Both the position numbers and the translations under genes were made by a program. Source: Bacteroidota bacterium (lineage in GTDB: Bacteria; Bacteroidota; Rhodothermia; Rhodothermales; UBA10348). From it: DNA of 6,865 nucleotides. The stretch is from NCBI GenBank assembly GCA_004356265.1, contig SMXK01000115.1, forward strand, positions 1 to 6,865. The letters run 5' to 3'. The notes below the pieces were generated by a model, which saw nothing but the letters and a program-made list of their open reading frames with translations, did not search any database and had not been told where the DNA came from. Shown here piece by piece: positions 1 to 6,794 of the stretch (the stretch's first letter is position 1; each line of letters starts with the position of its first letter).

Positions 1-404
1 ACCAGGATATTGTCGTGAGCGTAGGCGAAATAAATGCCGTTTCTATCTCCGGAACGGTAACGTTACAGTTTATTTCTTACTCGTCCGGCACAAGTCTGGA
101 TGATGTGGTCGACGCGACAACGTCATACAATGTAACTGTAAACGGCTCTAGTAAAAAAATTACGGCGTCGTTGGATGCAGAATATTCAGCGGGCATCTCG
201 GTCTCGCTTCTGCTTGCACCACCCGGGGCGGGAACGTCGACTGAAAAAACGCTGTCGACGACAGCGCAGGACATGGTTGTCGGTTTTGAAAAAATAGCGG
301 TTTCCAGTCTATCAATCACTTACACAGCATCGGCTTCAATAACGGCCGTTCCCAATGGTTCGGGAGAATTACGCACTGTCACGCTCACGATAACTGATAA
401 TTAG
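1..404 (+). CDS. Candidate pilin-like secreted protein A (5'-truncated)
   Basis: The reading frame is open from the first bases of the window, so the true start and any signal peptide lie upstream. A GTG at 15 is in frame but is probably internal, because the frame before it reads Gln-Asp-Ile-Val and looks like the start of a mature beta-rich chain. About 133 residues are visible. They are rich in Ser, Thr and Val with alternating hydrophobic strands and contain no cysteine. The C-terminal half (SLSITYTASAS, then RTVTLTITDN) matches that of the next gene (TLTYRAVATAS, then HTVTYTLTAQ), and a TAQDMV/DTDML element precedes it in both. The two are therefore likely paralogues. It lies 10 bases upstream of gene B in a run leading to a chaperone-like and an usher-like gene, so I infer a fibre subunit exported to the periplasm. 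The family is not firmly recognised; another beta-sandwich surface protein is possible. Confidence 0.5.
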   Translation, partial: QDIVVSVGEINAVSISGTVTLQFISYSSGTSLDDVVDATTSYNVTVNGSSKKITASLDAEYSAGISVSLLLAPPGAGTSTEKTLSTTAQDMVVGFEKIAVSSLSITYTASASITAVPNGSGELRTVTLTITDN

Positions 405-408
405 GTGG
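403..408 (+). promoter_or_regulatory. Ribosome binding site of gene B, embedded in the stop of gene A
   Basis: AGGTGG overlaps the TAG stop codon of gene A and is followed by a spacer of exactly six T residues and then ATG at 415. This is the clearest Shine-Dalgarno match in the + strand block. It supports the 415 start and suggests translational coupling of B to A. Confidence 0.6.
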
Positions 409-414
409 TTTTTT

Positions 415-930
415 ATGCGGCTTGGCCAAACATACTTCTCGTGGTTCAGACACTGCGTTTTACATGTATTCCTCGCGTGGATCGCGATTGGTCCCGCGGG
501 AGCCCTTGCTCAGGTATTTGTCTTTTCGGGCGGAGGTGGTGCCATAAATCTTTCGATCGACACAGCCACTACCGGCAGCCAACCAGACGCTGCGACTGAC
601 AATTTCACAGAGTTATCCTGGGACGCAGACTACGGCGTGACGTCCAAAATAAGTGTGACCACTACGTGCCCGAGTCAGAATTTTTCACTGTTCGTCGAAT
701 TGAGTGTTACAACCTACGGGAGCGGTTCGGTGGGAACTGAGCAAGGCGAGATAGAGCTCATCAACGGAATGTTAGACACCGATATGCTCAGAGATATTCC
801 GCTTTCGTCGCCGGGCCGAATCGGATCTGGAACGTTGACCTATCGAGCCGTTGCGACTGCTTCAGATGGGAACAGCAACGAAAATGGTGACGACATCCAC
901 ACGGTTACATATACCCTCACAGCCCAGTAG
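415..930 (+). CDS. Candidate pilin-like secreted protein B
   Basis: This 171-residue protein has an N-terminal signal peptide: basic/aromatic start, hydrophobic core at about 15-28, and likely cleavage after Ala-Leu-Ala at 30-32, leaving Gln at the mature N-terminus. The mature chain of about 139 residues is Ser/Thr/Gly/Asp rich with predicted beta strands. It has one cysteine (Cys85), so no intramolecular disulfide of the type-1 pilin kind is possible. The C-terminus (GSGTLTYRAVATAS at 137-150, HTVTYTLTAQ at 162-171) parallels gene A and resembles the paired terminal strands of spore-coat-U/archaic pilins at pattern level only. The ATG at 415 is supported by AGGTGG and by the signal peptide. 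The downstream chaperone-like gene begins 7 bases after the stop. I infer a second fibre subunit, perhaps a minor or tip subunit. No domain is identified with certainty. Confidence 0.5.
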   Translation: MRLGQTYFSWFRHCVLHVFLAWIAIGPAGALAQVFVFSGGGGAINLSIDTATTGSQPDAATDNFTELSWDADYGVTSKISVTTTCPSQNFSLFVELSVTTYGSGSVGTEQGEIELINGMLDTDMLRDIPLSSPGRIGSGTLTYRAVATASDGNSNENGDDIHTVTYTLTAQ

Positions 931-937
931 AATCGCT

Positions 938-1777
938 ATGTTGAAACGAAATCAAATTTTTATTTACGGCATCATTCTGGTAGCAGTCAGTCTGCTGCCG
1001 CAGAAAGTCGGAGCCCAGATCTCAATTAGAACGGGTTTAGCAGACGATCGAATCATAGAGACCGGCACTTCATACGAAGGCACCATCTCTGTTGTAAACG
1101 AGACTGATGAAATTCAGCGAGTAAACGTCTACCAAAATGATTACCTGTTCTACTCGGACGGTACCAATCTTTATGGCACACCCGGAAACGATCCTCGCTC
1201 AAATGCCGATTGGATTGTCGTGTCCGTATCCAGTATCTCGATACCACCTCGTCAAAATATAGATATTGCTTACCTGGTCACTGTACCAGAATCCACCTCC
1301 TCCTTTCCCCTGTCAGGATCCTACTGGAGTATGATAATGGTTGAAGCCGTGCCATATGCCAGCGCTAACGACCTTGAGCAACGCCGACAGTTAGGTGTGC
1401 GTCAAAAACTTCGATACGGCATTCAGATTGCGTCGCACATCAAAAACTCGGGCCAGAGTCAATTGGAGATTAAAAACTCTGCCCTCTCTCAGGGAGAAAA
1501 CGGTGACACCGCCCTTGTTATTCATGTCGAAAATACTGGCGATGTAATGCTCAGGCCACAAATGTGGGTCGAGTTGTACGACCTGAAGGGAAATACGCTC
1601 GGAAGATTCGACGGCGCACAAAACAGAATCTATCCAACGACATCTGTGATGCAGAAAATTCATTTAGGTCTTGTGGAGCCTGGCAAGTATAGAGCCATTA
1701 TTATCATGGACGCTGGAGACGACGAGATTTTCGGGACAGAGGTCGCAATAGAAATTTTAGAATCTGCAGACAGGTAA
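938..1777 (+). CDS. Candidate periplasmic pilus chaperone (two Ig-like domains)
   Basis: This is a 279-residue protein. The ATG at 938 is chosen because it starts a good signal peptide (MLKRN, hydrophobic core about 8-20, cleavage near VGA-Q at 24-27) just after gene B ends. A longer in-frame version from 851 would overlap B and lose the signal peptide. The first Ig-like domain is about 28-138. It contains a VVNETDEIQRVNV strand pair and a segment of the SxxxIPPxQ type (SSISIPPRQNIDI, 98-110), like the SxFxLxPGxxQ edge of archaic pilus chaperones, followed by LSGSYWSMIMVEAV. A basic linker leads to RYGIQIASHI (159-168), like the RYGIPI-type element between chaperone domains. The second domain is about 175-275, with ALVIHVENTGD and VEPGKYRAII. 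The layout also recalls DUF916/DUF3324 proteins. I infer a periplasmic chaperone for A and B. The mature form, about 252 residues, is longer than PapD. Confidence 0.55.
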   Translation: MLKRNQIFIYGIILVAVSLLPQKVGAQISIRTGLADDRIIETGTSYEGTISVVNETDEIQRVNVYQNDYLFYSDGTNLYGTPGNDPRSNADWIVVSVSSISIPPRQNIDIAYLVTVPESTSSFPLSGSYWSMIMVEAVPYASANDLEQRRQLGVRQKLRYGIQIASHIKNSGQSQLEIKNSALSQGENGDTALVIHVENTGDVMLRPQMWVELYDLKGNTLGRFDGAQNRIYPTTSVMQKIHLGLVEPGKYRAIIIMDAGDDEIFGTEVAIEILESADR

Positions 1778-1785
1778 CCTGCCCG

Positions 1786-4605
1786 ATGACACGTCACGTA
1801 TTCAGGCAATCTGTTTTACTCTGGTGCTGTATGGTGTACATGCAGTTCAGTCTCGTTGTGGCGCAGACACCCATCCAACAGGCAGATATTTCTTTAACTG
1901 CCGTCGTTTCCGACACTACCGAAGTGATGCCGGGTGAACTGGCAACACTTGTTGTGAGGGCAGAAAATCAGTCCAGCGCTAAAAGGACGGTCGATATACA
2001 CGTTGACGCACCGGTAGGTTGGACGGCGGCGGCGACGACCGCAACTGTTTCTCTGGATGGTGGGGAATCAATGCTTCTATTCGTTTCCGTCAGACCAGCA
2101 AGCACAGTCCCGCCGGGAACGTATCGAATCCGAGTTACCGGGTCCTCCAGAGAATATCGGGGCGCCCAATCTGTCGTTGAAGCAATATATTCCGTTGGAC
2201 TGGTTCGGGCAATGGTGCTGGTCATCAAACCGACAAACGAATTCATTCTGGCTGGCAGAGCGATAGAAGTCAGGGCCACCTTAACTAACAACAGCAACCG
2301 GATAGAAACGGGGAGCCTTGTTGTTGAAGGCGGCCCATCCTTTGATGTGTCAGTAAAAAAGAAGGAGTGGTCACTTCTTCCGGCGGAAACCGCTGAGTTT
2401 GTACTCGTTATCACTACTGATGGATCTACGACCGCTCAATACGAAGGGCGTCTGCGTCTGAAGTCAATCTTCGGAGCCGAAGAATACGATAAAGTCGCGG
2501 CCAGCCGGGGATTTACCGTCGTCCCGACAAATAGAAACCGAACTCGTAACGTGCCAGACATTCCCGTGGTGTTGTCTCTACAGGCCGTTGGTGATAACGA
2601 CGGCACAAACCCGCAGTATGGATTGAGGGGCTCAACAAATGCCCTCGATGGGCAAGTTCTGTTTGATGTGTTGTACTCAGGAGGCCCGCGAACGTCTCTA
2701 TATGGCGCTCGCGATCATGCATTTTTATCGTATACCAATCAATATGGTTACGTGATATTTGGTGATCATTCACAACGCCTGACACCCCTGACTTCATCGG
2801 GCTTGTATGGAGTCGGTATCGGAGGCAGCGGTCAGACGAGAAGGCTCTTTGCGTCCGGAACGATCGCGAAAACCAGGTTTATGAGCCCAGAACAAACGGT
2901 GGCTGGTGCGGTTGTCGGGTACCACGTTACTCGGCACATCAGTTTGTCTGCCAACACTGTATCCAGAACAGGCCTTTTTGACGGAAGCTTTTTTTCTGCC
3001 CGGTCTCAAATTCAATTTTTAGACCGAAATAATCAGGCGGACATAGAATGTGGGATAGATGACGAATCACGGTTTGATACAATGTCTTGTATGGTAGGAT
3101 TGACTGGTCAAGCCGCCGGCGTAACATACCGTGCTCGCGCGTCAGACATCTCCAGTACGTTTCCGGGATCGAGGGCGGGGCTGCGTGAGCGATCGGGCTC
3201 GCTCGGATATTCGCTGGGATCAGGAGTCTCTGTTTCAGGATCAGCGATGACCATTTCGCAGGATTACGCAGAAGGGTTCAGCAACGAACAATCTTTCTAC
3301 GAAGCTGGCTTAAGTCTCAGCCTACCAGTCGGTGCAAAATCTATTCGTGCCGATGTTTTTTACATCTTCCGAAACCGGGAATATGTGAGCGTAATGAGTA
3401 CCAGCGACCGGCTGGAAAATGCGGTGCGAACATCGTTGATGTACAAGAATTTCCTTGGCAGCATCAGAGGCACCGTTGAACTGGGCACGGCATCAAGTAA
3501 GAATATCGGCTACGACGGCTCGACCTGGAAAAGTCGCCTGAGCGCCTCGATTCGTCTCTCCCGTAAAATCACGCTGACAGCTTCTGGAAATTACGATACA
3601 GGCTTCCTCGTAAATACCGCATCTGAACTTTCTCGGGCATCATTGAGTGCACTAATAACGGTGAGGCCGGCTTCTTATTCTGACTTCTCCGCAGGCGTGG
3701 TTCACACCCGGAACGATGGGATTTTTTCAAGCGATTATCGTTCTTACCGATTTCGATACCGTCACCGACTCCCGTTCGGTCACGAAATCGAACTTGCGGC
3801 CCAGGTCGTTGATTTCGGCAGTGCAAAAAGCGAGATTGCTACCAACTTTTTAATTTCCTATTCCGTTCCCGTTGGCTTGTCCGGCCCTCGGAGAAAGTCG
3901 ACCGCTGAATCCATTCGAGGCCGCGTATATGACGCGGAAACCGGAGAAGGAATGGCGGACGTGATCGTCTTCATCGGGGACAACGTATCCATTACTGATT
4001 CGAATGGTTGGTTTAGCTTTCCAATAGCTGGAATTACGAGCAACTACATAACTATCGACCAGCGAAGTATTGGCATCGAAAATACGGCTCTCATTGATAT
4101 CCCTATAAGACTCAGAGACATTATTGACCTGACAATTCCGATCGATATTCCCATCGTCAGGTCAGCCCAGGTTTCGGGTACTGTTTCTATCTGGGAACGA
4201 GAGGGCGGTTCAAATTTGCTCGGTCAACAGAACGCTCCCCTGATTCAAGGATCGCAACTGCGAGGTGTTTTGCTCGAACTTCGGTCGGGTAGCAAGGTTT
4301 TTAGCGTCAGAACAGACAGATCCGGTCGATTCTATTTCCGGCAAATTCCATCTGGCTCTTATGAACTCAATATTTTGAGCGGTGATTTGCCAGAGGGCCA
4401 CGAGTTCGAATCAGGATCCCTAATGGTATCAGTCTCTCCCGGGCAAGAGTCCGAATATCATTTTCGTGTACTTCCGATTCGTCGAACTATCAAAATGATA
4501 GGGTCGAATGATCTTGAATTGATCGAGCGCGGGGGCACGAAAAAGCGCCGTGAACAGCGAAAACTTGAGCAGCGAGAACTTGAGCAGCGAGAACGCGAGA
4601 AATAG
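1786..4605 (+). CDS. Candidate outer-membrane usher-like protein with NEW3-like and carboxypeptidase-regulatory-like domains
   Basis: This is a 939-residue protein with a signal peptide at about 1-26 ending VVA-Q. Residues 30-135 form an Ig-like domain of NEW3/COG1470 type (MPGELATLVVRAENQSS, then DAPVGWT, then VPPGTYRIRVTG). Residues 140-245 look like a second such domain. Residues about 256-700 alternate polar and hydrophobic residues with many aromatics and Arg/Ser/Gly turns, as in a long outer-membrane beta-barrel. A FGD element at 325-327 precedes LTPLTSSGLYGVGIGG, reminiscent of the LGD segment of FimD ushers. The stretch ends YSVPVG. Two carboxypeptidase-regulatory-like domains follow, at 709-765 (IRGRVYDAETGEGMADVIVF, TDSNGWFSF) and about 795-895 (RGVLLELRS, TDRSGRFYF, IPSGSYEL), then a charged tail. 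The length is in the usher range. The role as an export pore for A and B is inferred from domain order and position. A non-usher surface barrel is the alternative. It is the last gene of the operon. Confidence 0.55.
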   Translation: MTRHVFRQSVLLWCCMVYMQFSLVVAQTPIQQADISLTAVVSDTTEVMPGELATLVVRAENQSSAKRTVDIHVDAPVGWTAAATTATVSLDGGESMLLFVSVRPASTVPPGTYRIRVTGSSREYRGAQSVVEAIYSVGLVRAMVLVIKPTNEFILAGRAIEVRATLTNNSNRIETGSLVVEGGPSFDVSVKKKEWSLLPAETAEFVLVITTDGSTTAQYEGRLRLKSIFGAEEYDKVAASRGFTVVPTNRNRTRNVPDIPVVLSLQAVGDNDGTNPQYGLRGSTNALDGQVLFDVLYSGGPRTSLYGARDHAFLSYTNQYGYVIFGDHSQRLTPLTSSGLYGVGIGGSGQTRRLFASGTIAKTRFMSPEQTVAGAVVGYHVTRHISLSANTVSRTGLFDGSFFSARSQIQFLDRNNQADIECGIDDESRFDTMSCMVGLTGQAAGVTYRARASDISSTFPGSRAGLRERSGSLGYSLGSGVSVSGSAMTISQDYAEGFSNEQSFYEAGLSLSLPVGAKSIRADVFYIFRNREYVSVMSTSDRLENAVRTSLMYKNFLGSIRGTVELGTASSKNIGYDGSTWKSRLSASIRLSRKITLTASGNYDTGFLVNTASELSRASLSALITVRPASYSDFSAGVVHTRNDGIFSSDYRSYRFRYRHRLPFGHEIELAAQVVDFGSAKSEIATNFLISYSVPVGLSGPRRKSTAESIRGRVYDAETGEGMADVIVFIGDNVSITDSNGWFSFPIAGITSNYITIDQRSIGIENTALIDIPIRLRDIIDLTIPIDIPIVRSAQVSGTVSIWEREGGSNLLGQQNAPLIQGSQLRGVLLELRSGSKVFSVRTDRSGRFYFRQIPSGSYELNILSGDLPEGHEFESGSLMVSVSPGQESEYHFRVLPIRRTIKMIGSNDLELIERGGTKKRREQRKLEQRELEQREREK
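4552..4596 (+). repeat. Three tandem 15-base repeats encoding EQRxx units
   Basis: Three adjacent 15-base units (4552-4566, 4567-4581, 4582-4596) share the core GAXCAGCGAXAACXX. They encode EQRKL, EQREL and EQRER, directly before the final Glu-Lys and stop of the usher-like gene. Units two and three differ only in their last two bases. Gain or loss of a unit would keep the frame. Confidence 0.9.
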
Positions 4606-4627
4606 GACCTCTGGAATCGCAGTCGAT

Positions 4628-5089
4628 TCAGAATGTCTGTCCTTCGAAAAACTCCCCATTTACGGAGAAACTGTAAGATATTTCGGCGCCGCTCTGCTTC
4701 AGCAATTCAGCAATAGAACAATATTTACCTAAGCTTAAATCGATCGCTCTTCGAACCTTTTTCTCTGAGACATCACCCTCGAACCTGCATTCGAGGTGCA
4801 CAGACCGGTAGATTGAAGGAGAAGCTCCCGCCGGCTTTTTGCCTACAACGTCCATTTCAAAAACATCCACCTGCTGTTTCTGTTTGTGCAGGATGTCCGC
4901 GATATCAATTCCTGTGCACCCGGCCAAACCCATTATGATCAGCTCCATGGGTGTTGCGCCAGACCCGTTTCCAGTTTCATATCCGGCCCAATCGTCCATG
5001 TCAATCGTATGTCCCTCAGAATTAATCCCCACGAAGTGGTACAAACTTTCTTGTTGTCGGACAGTAACTTTGACAGTTTTCATTTCCAT
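4628..5089 (-). CDS. OsmC family thiol-dependent redox protein
   Basis: This is a 153-residue protein of the OsmC/Ohr superfamily, which reduces organic hydroperoxides with a peroxidatic cysteine. Both family cysteines are present: Cys58 in GLAGCTGIDIADIL at the start of the long central helix and Cys124 in GKYCSIAELL. An N-terminal beta sheet (KTVKVTVRQQ) and TPMELIIMGLAGC complete the pattern. The TPxEL/GGCTxID arrangement is closer to the YhfA-like branch than to Ohr, so the physiological substrate is uncertain. The ATG at 5089 is preferred over a TTG eight codons upstream, because GAGAGGA sits 8 bases before the ATG and the TTG version would carry this site inside the gene. The length fits the family. 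It follows surE by 30 bases, is probably in the same transcript, and is cytoplasmic. No clear terminator was seen after its stop. Confidence 0.9.
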   Translation of the reverse strand: MEMKTVKVTVRQQESLYHFVGINSEGHTIDMDDWAGYETGNGSGATPMELIIMGLAGCTGIDIADILHKQKQQVDVFEMDVVGKKPAGASPSIYRSVHLECRFEGDVSEKKVRRAIDLSLGKYCSIAELLKQSGAEISYSFSVNGEFFEGQTF

Positions 5090-5097
5090 AGAATTTT

Positions 5098-5104
5098 TCC
5101 TCTC
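5098..5104 (-). promoter_or_regulatory. Ribosome binding site of the OsmC-family gene
   Basis: On the - strand this reads GAGAGGA, 8 bases before the ATG at 5089. It decides between that start and an in-frame TTG at 5113. Confidence 0.6.
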
Positions 5105-5119
5105 GCGCCGCAAGGCTTT

Positions 5120-5929
5120 CTACTTGTCATCCCACGTCCAAGACCGCATTTCGTCAACCTGATCGTGGGCTGTTAAATCGTGATGTACGGGTGTGATGGA
5201 AACATAACCGTTCTCGATGGCTCCGAGGTCGGTGTCGTCTCGGGAATCCAGATTGACGAAAGTACCAGACAACCAATAGTAAGAACGGTTGTATGGATCT
5301 TTTCTTTCTGTAAAACTCTCTTTCCATTTCGACCGTGCCTGTCGGGTAATTTTGATTCCCTTCAGCGCGGCGAATGGAAGGTCCGGGATATTCACATTGA
5401 GCAGAATTCCGGATCGAAGCCCGCGGTCTAAAACTCTCACTGCTATCTGTCTGGCGATCCGTCCAGACGCCTCATAATCGCCGCCGACCCACCGACAGTA
5501 GGAAAATGCGATTGCTGGAATGTTCAGAATCGTGGCCTCAGTCCCCGCTGAGACCGTCCCCGAATAAATCACATTAACTGCGGCATTCGGTCCCTGGTTA
5601 ATGCCGCTCACGACAAGATCGGGTTGACGTGGAAGCAGCTTTTCAATAGCCAATTTTACGCAGTCAGCAGGCGTCCCATGTACCGCCCACGCATCGATGC
5701 TCCCTGACGGAATCCGAAAAGGAAACGTGAAAGCCCTGATCGGATCCCGCAACGTAATCGAGTGTCCTACAGCGCTTTGTTCAGTAACCGGGGCTACGAC
5801 GAAAATATCTCCGAGCCCATCCATCGAAGAAGCCAATGCAAGAATTCCTGGTGCACCGATGCCGTCATCGTTACAAACCAGTATAAGAGGACGCTTCTTC
5901 TGCCCCCGAGATCCGACTGACATTGCCAT
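5120..5929 (-). CDS. surE: 5'/3'-nucleotidase SurE
   Basis: This is a 269-residue survival protein E, a metal-dependent phosphatase that removes phosphate from nucleoside 5'- and 3'-monophosphates and may act on short polyphosphate. The fold starts at about residue 14 with LILVCNDDGIGAPGI. Asp21 and Asp22 match the conserved metal-binding pair, Ser52 in VTEQSAVGHS and Asn111 in SGINQGPN the other ligands, and HGTPADC (84-90) is the usual substrate-loop motif. YSGTVSAGTEA (122-132) is also standard. The C-terminal part with YYWLSGTFVNLDS resembles Bacteroidota forms. The ATG at 5929 shares its A with the TGA stop of panB (TGATG), with AGAGAG six bases upstream. A TTG one codon earlier and an ATG at 5923 are alternatives. 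The overlap suggests translational coupling to panB. No key residue is missing. Confidence 0.96.
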   Translation of the reverse strand: MAMSVGSRGQKKRPLILVCNDDGIGAPGILALASSMDGLGDIFVVAPVTEQSAVGHSITLRDPIRAFTFPFRIPSGSIDAWAVHGTPADCVKLAIEKLLPRQPDLVVSGINQGPNAAVNVIYSGTVSAGTEATILNIPAIAFSYCRWVGGDYEASGRIARQIAVRVLDRGLRSGILLNVNIPDLPFAALKGIKITRQARSKWKESFTERKDPYNRSYYWLSGTFVNLDSRDDTDLGAIENGYVSITPVHHDLTAHDQVDEMRSWTWDDK

Positions 5930-6762
5930 CAATAACTCTCTTCGTCCGAGGGAAACGAACGGGATCTGACATCTGCGATGTAGGCTGTAACCGCGTCATG
6001 CATGATTTCAGCAAGCCGCGCATACCGGCGAACGAACCTCGGATTAAAATCCGTTGTCAAACCCAACGCATCGTGCGTCACGAGGACTTGCCCATCACAT
6101 CCTGCACCGGCACCTATTCCGATTGTCGGAATTTCCAATGAGGCCGACACCTGTGTTGCCAGTTCTGCCGGAATCTTTTCAAGAACCATCGAAAAACATC
6201 CGATCTCCTGAAGTTTTGCAGCATCTGACTTCAGTGTTTCAGCCTCCGATTCATCACGCGCCCGAACCCGGTACGTACCGAATTTATAGATGCTTTGCGG
6301 CGTAAGTCCGAGGTGCCCCATCACGGGAATTCCTGCCTCAACAATGCGGGAAATGGATGGCTCGACGGCCATCCCCCCTTCTAATTTCACGCCATGAACA
6401 CCGGCTTCTTTCATCACCCGAATCGCTGACTGAAGCGCCTTCTTCGAATCACCCTGATAGGAACCGAACGGTAGGTCAACAATCACTAATGCTCTGCTGA
6501 CAGCTCTAACCACACACTGGGCGTGGTATATCATATGATCAAGCGTAATCGGGAGTGTAGTTTCGTGCCCCGCCATCACGTTCGAAGCCGAATCTCCGAC
6601 GAGAATCACGTCAACACCGGCAGCATCGAGGATACGTGCAGACGTGTAATCATACGCGGTCAACATGCTGACGGGGATGCCGTCTTTCTTCATTTCCCGA
6701 AGCGTCTGCGTTGTTATCCGCTTTGCTCCTGCAATTGAATCTGGATCAAGCTGTGTGCGCAT
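5929..6762 (-). CDS. panB: 3-methyl-2-oxobutanoate hydroxymethyltransferase
   Basis: This is a 277-residue PanB. It transfers a hydroxymethyl group from 5,10-methylenetetrahydrofolate to 2-oxoisovalerate to make ketopantoate, the first committed step to pantothenate and coenzyme A, in the cytoplasm. The chain is a TIM barrel with every expected motif: TAYDYTSARILDAAGVD (35-51), VGDSASNVMAGHETTLPITL (55-74), DLPFGSYQ (96-103), VKLEGG (125-130), GHLGLTPQS (149-157), VLEKIP (193-198) and TIGIGAGAGCDGQVLV (213-228). The Mg ligands Asp57, Asp96 and Glu128 and the catalytic Glu195 correspond to E. coli Asp45, Asp84, Glu114 and Glu181. The ATG at 6762 leaves a short N-terminal extension before KRITTQTLREMK. 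No good Shine-Dalgarno precedes it, which is not unusual in FCB bacteria. It is the first gene of the panB-surE-osmC group. Confidence 0.97.
   Translation of the reverse strand: MRTQLDPDSIAGAKRITTQTLREMKKDGIPVSMLTAYDYTSARILDAAGVDVILVGDSASNVMAGHETTLPITLDHMIYHAQCVVRAVSRALVIVDLPFGSYQGDSKKALQSAIRVMKEAGVHGVKLEGGMAVEPSISRIVEAGIPVMGHLGLTPQSIYKFGTYRVRARDESEAETLKSDAAKLQEIGCFSMVLEKIPAELATQVSASLEIPTIGIGAGAGCDGQVLVTHDALGLTTDFNPRFVRRYARLAEIMHDAVTAYIADVRSRSFPSDEESY
5936..5941 (-). promoter_or_regulatory. Probable ribosome binding site of surE inside panB
   Basis: On the - strand this reads AGAGAG, six bases before the ATG at 5929 and within the last codons of panB. It is a moderate match that favours 5929 as the start. 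Confidence 0.4.
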
Positions 6763-6794
6763 AATCGGTGGTAACTGAAGAATTTGATCTGCAG

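Noticed and set aside
153..159. A7 run in gene A, and a T7 run at 2989-2995 in the usher-like gene, as phase-variation tracts
   Set aside because: Seven bases is short for a slippage switch, both frames are intact, and neither run sits near a start codon.
851..937. Upstream in-frame extension of the chaperone-like gene to an ATG at 851
   Set aside because: It would overlap gene B by 80 bases and bury the signal peptide that starts at the ATG at 938.
1771..1781. Palindrome CAGGTAACCTG at the junction of the chaperone-like and usher-like genes
   Set aside because: The centre is a single base, so it cannot form a hairpin. It overlaps the stop codon and is most likely chance, although it includes the only AGG before the usher-like start.
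1968..2414. 148-codon open frame on the - strand inside the usher-like gene
   Set aside because: It is antisense to the signal-peptide and NEW3-like region, its product is Ser/Thr-rich without a motif, and it has no neighbours or expression signals of its own.
4606..4627. Possible two-way terminator between the converging gene blocks
   Set aside because: The 22 bases contain no stem with a U-run on either strand. Nearby partial stems (for example around 4537-4553) have only four pairs.
4839..5176. Open frames on the + strand opposite the OsmC-family gene
   Set aside because: They are antisense to a well-supported gene with conserved cysteines, have low-complexity Ser/Ile-rich or Arg-rich products, and lack a plausible start context.
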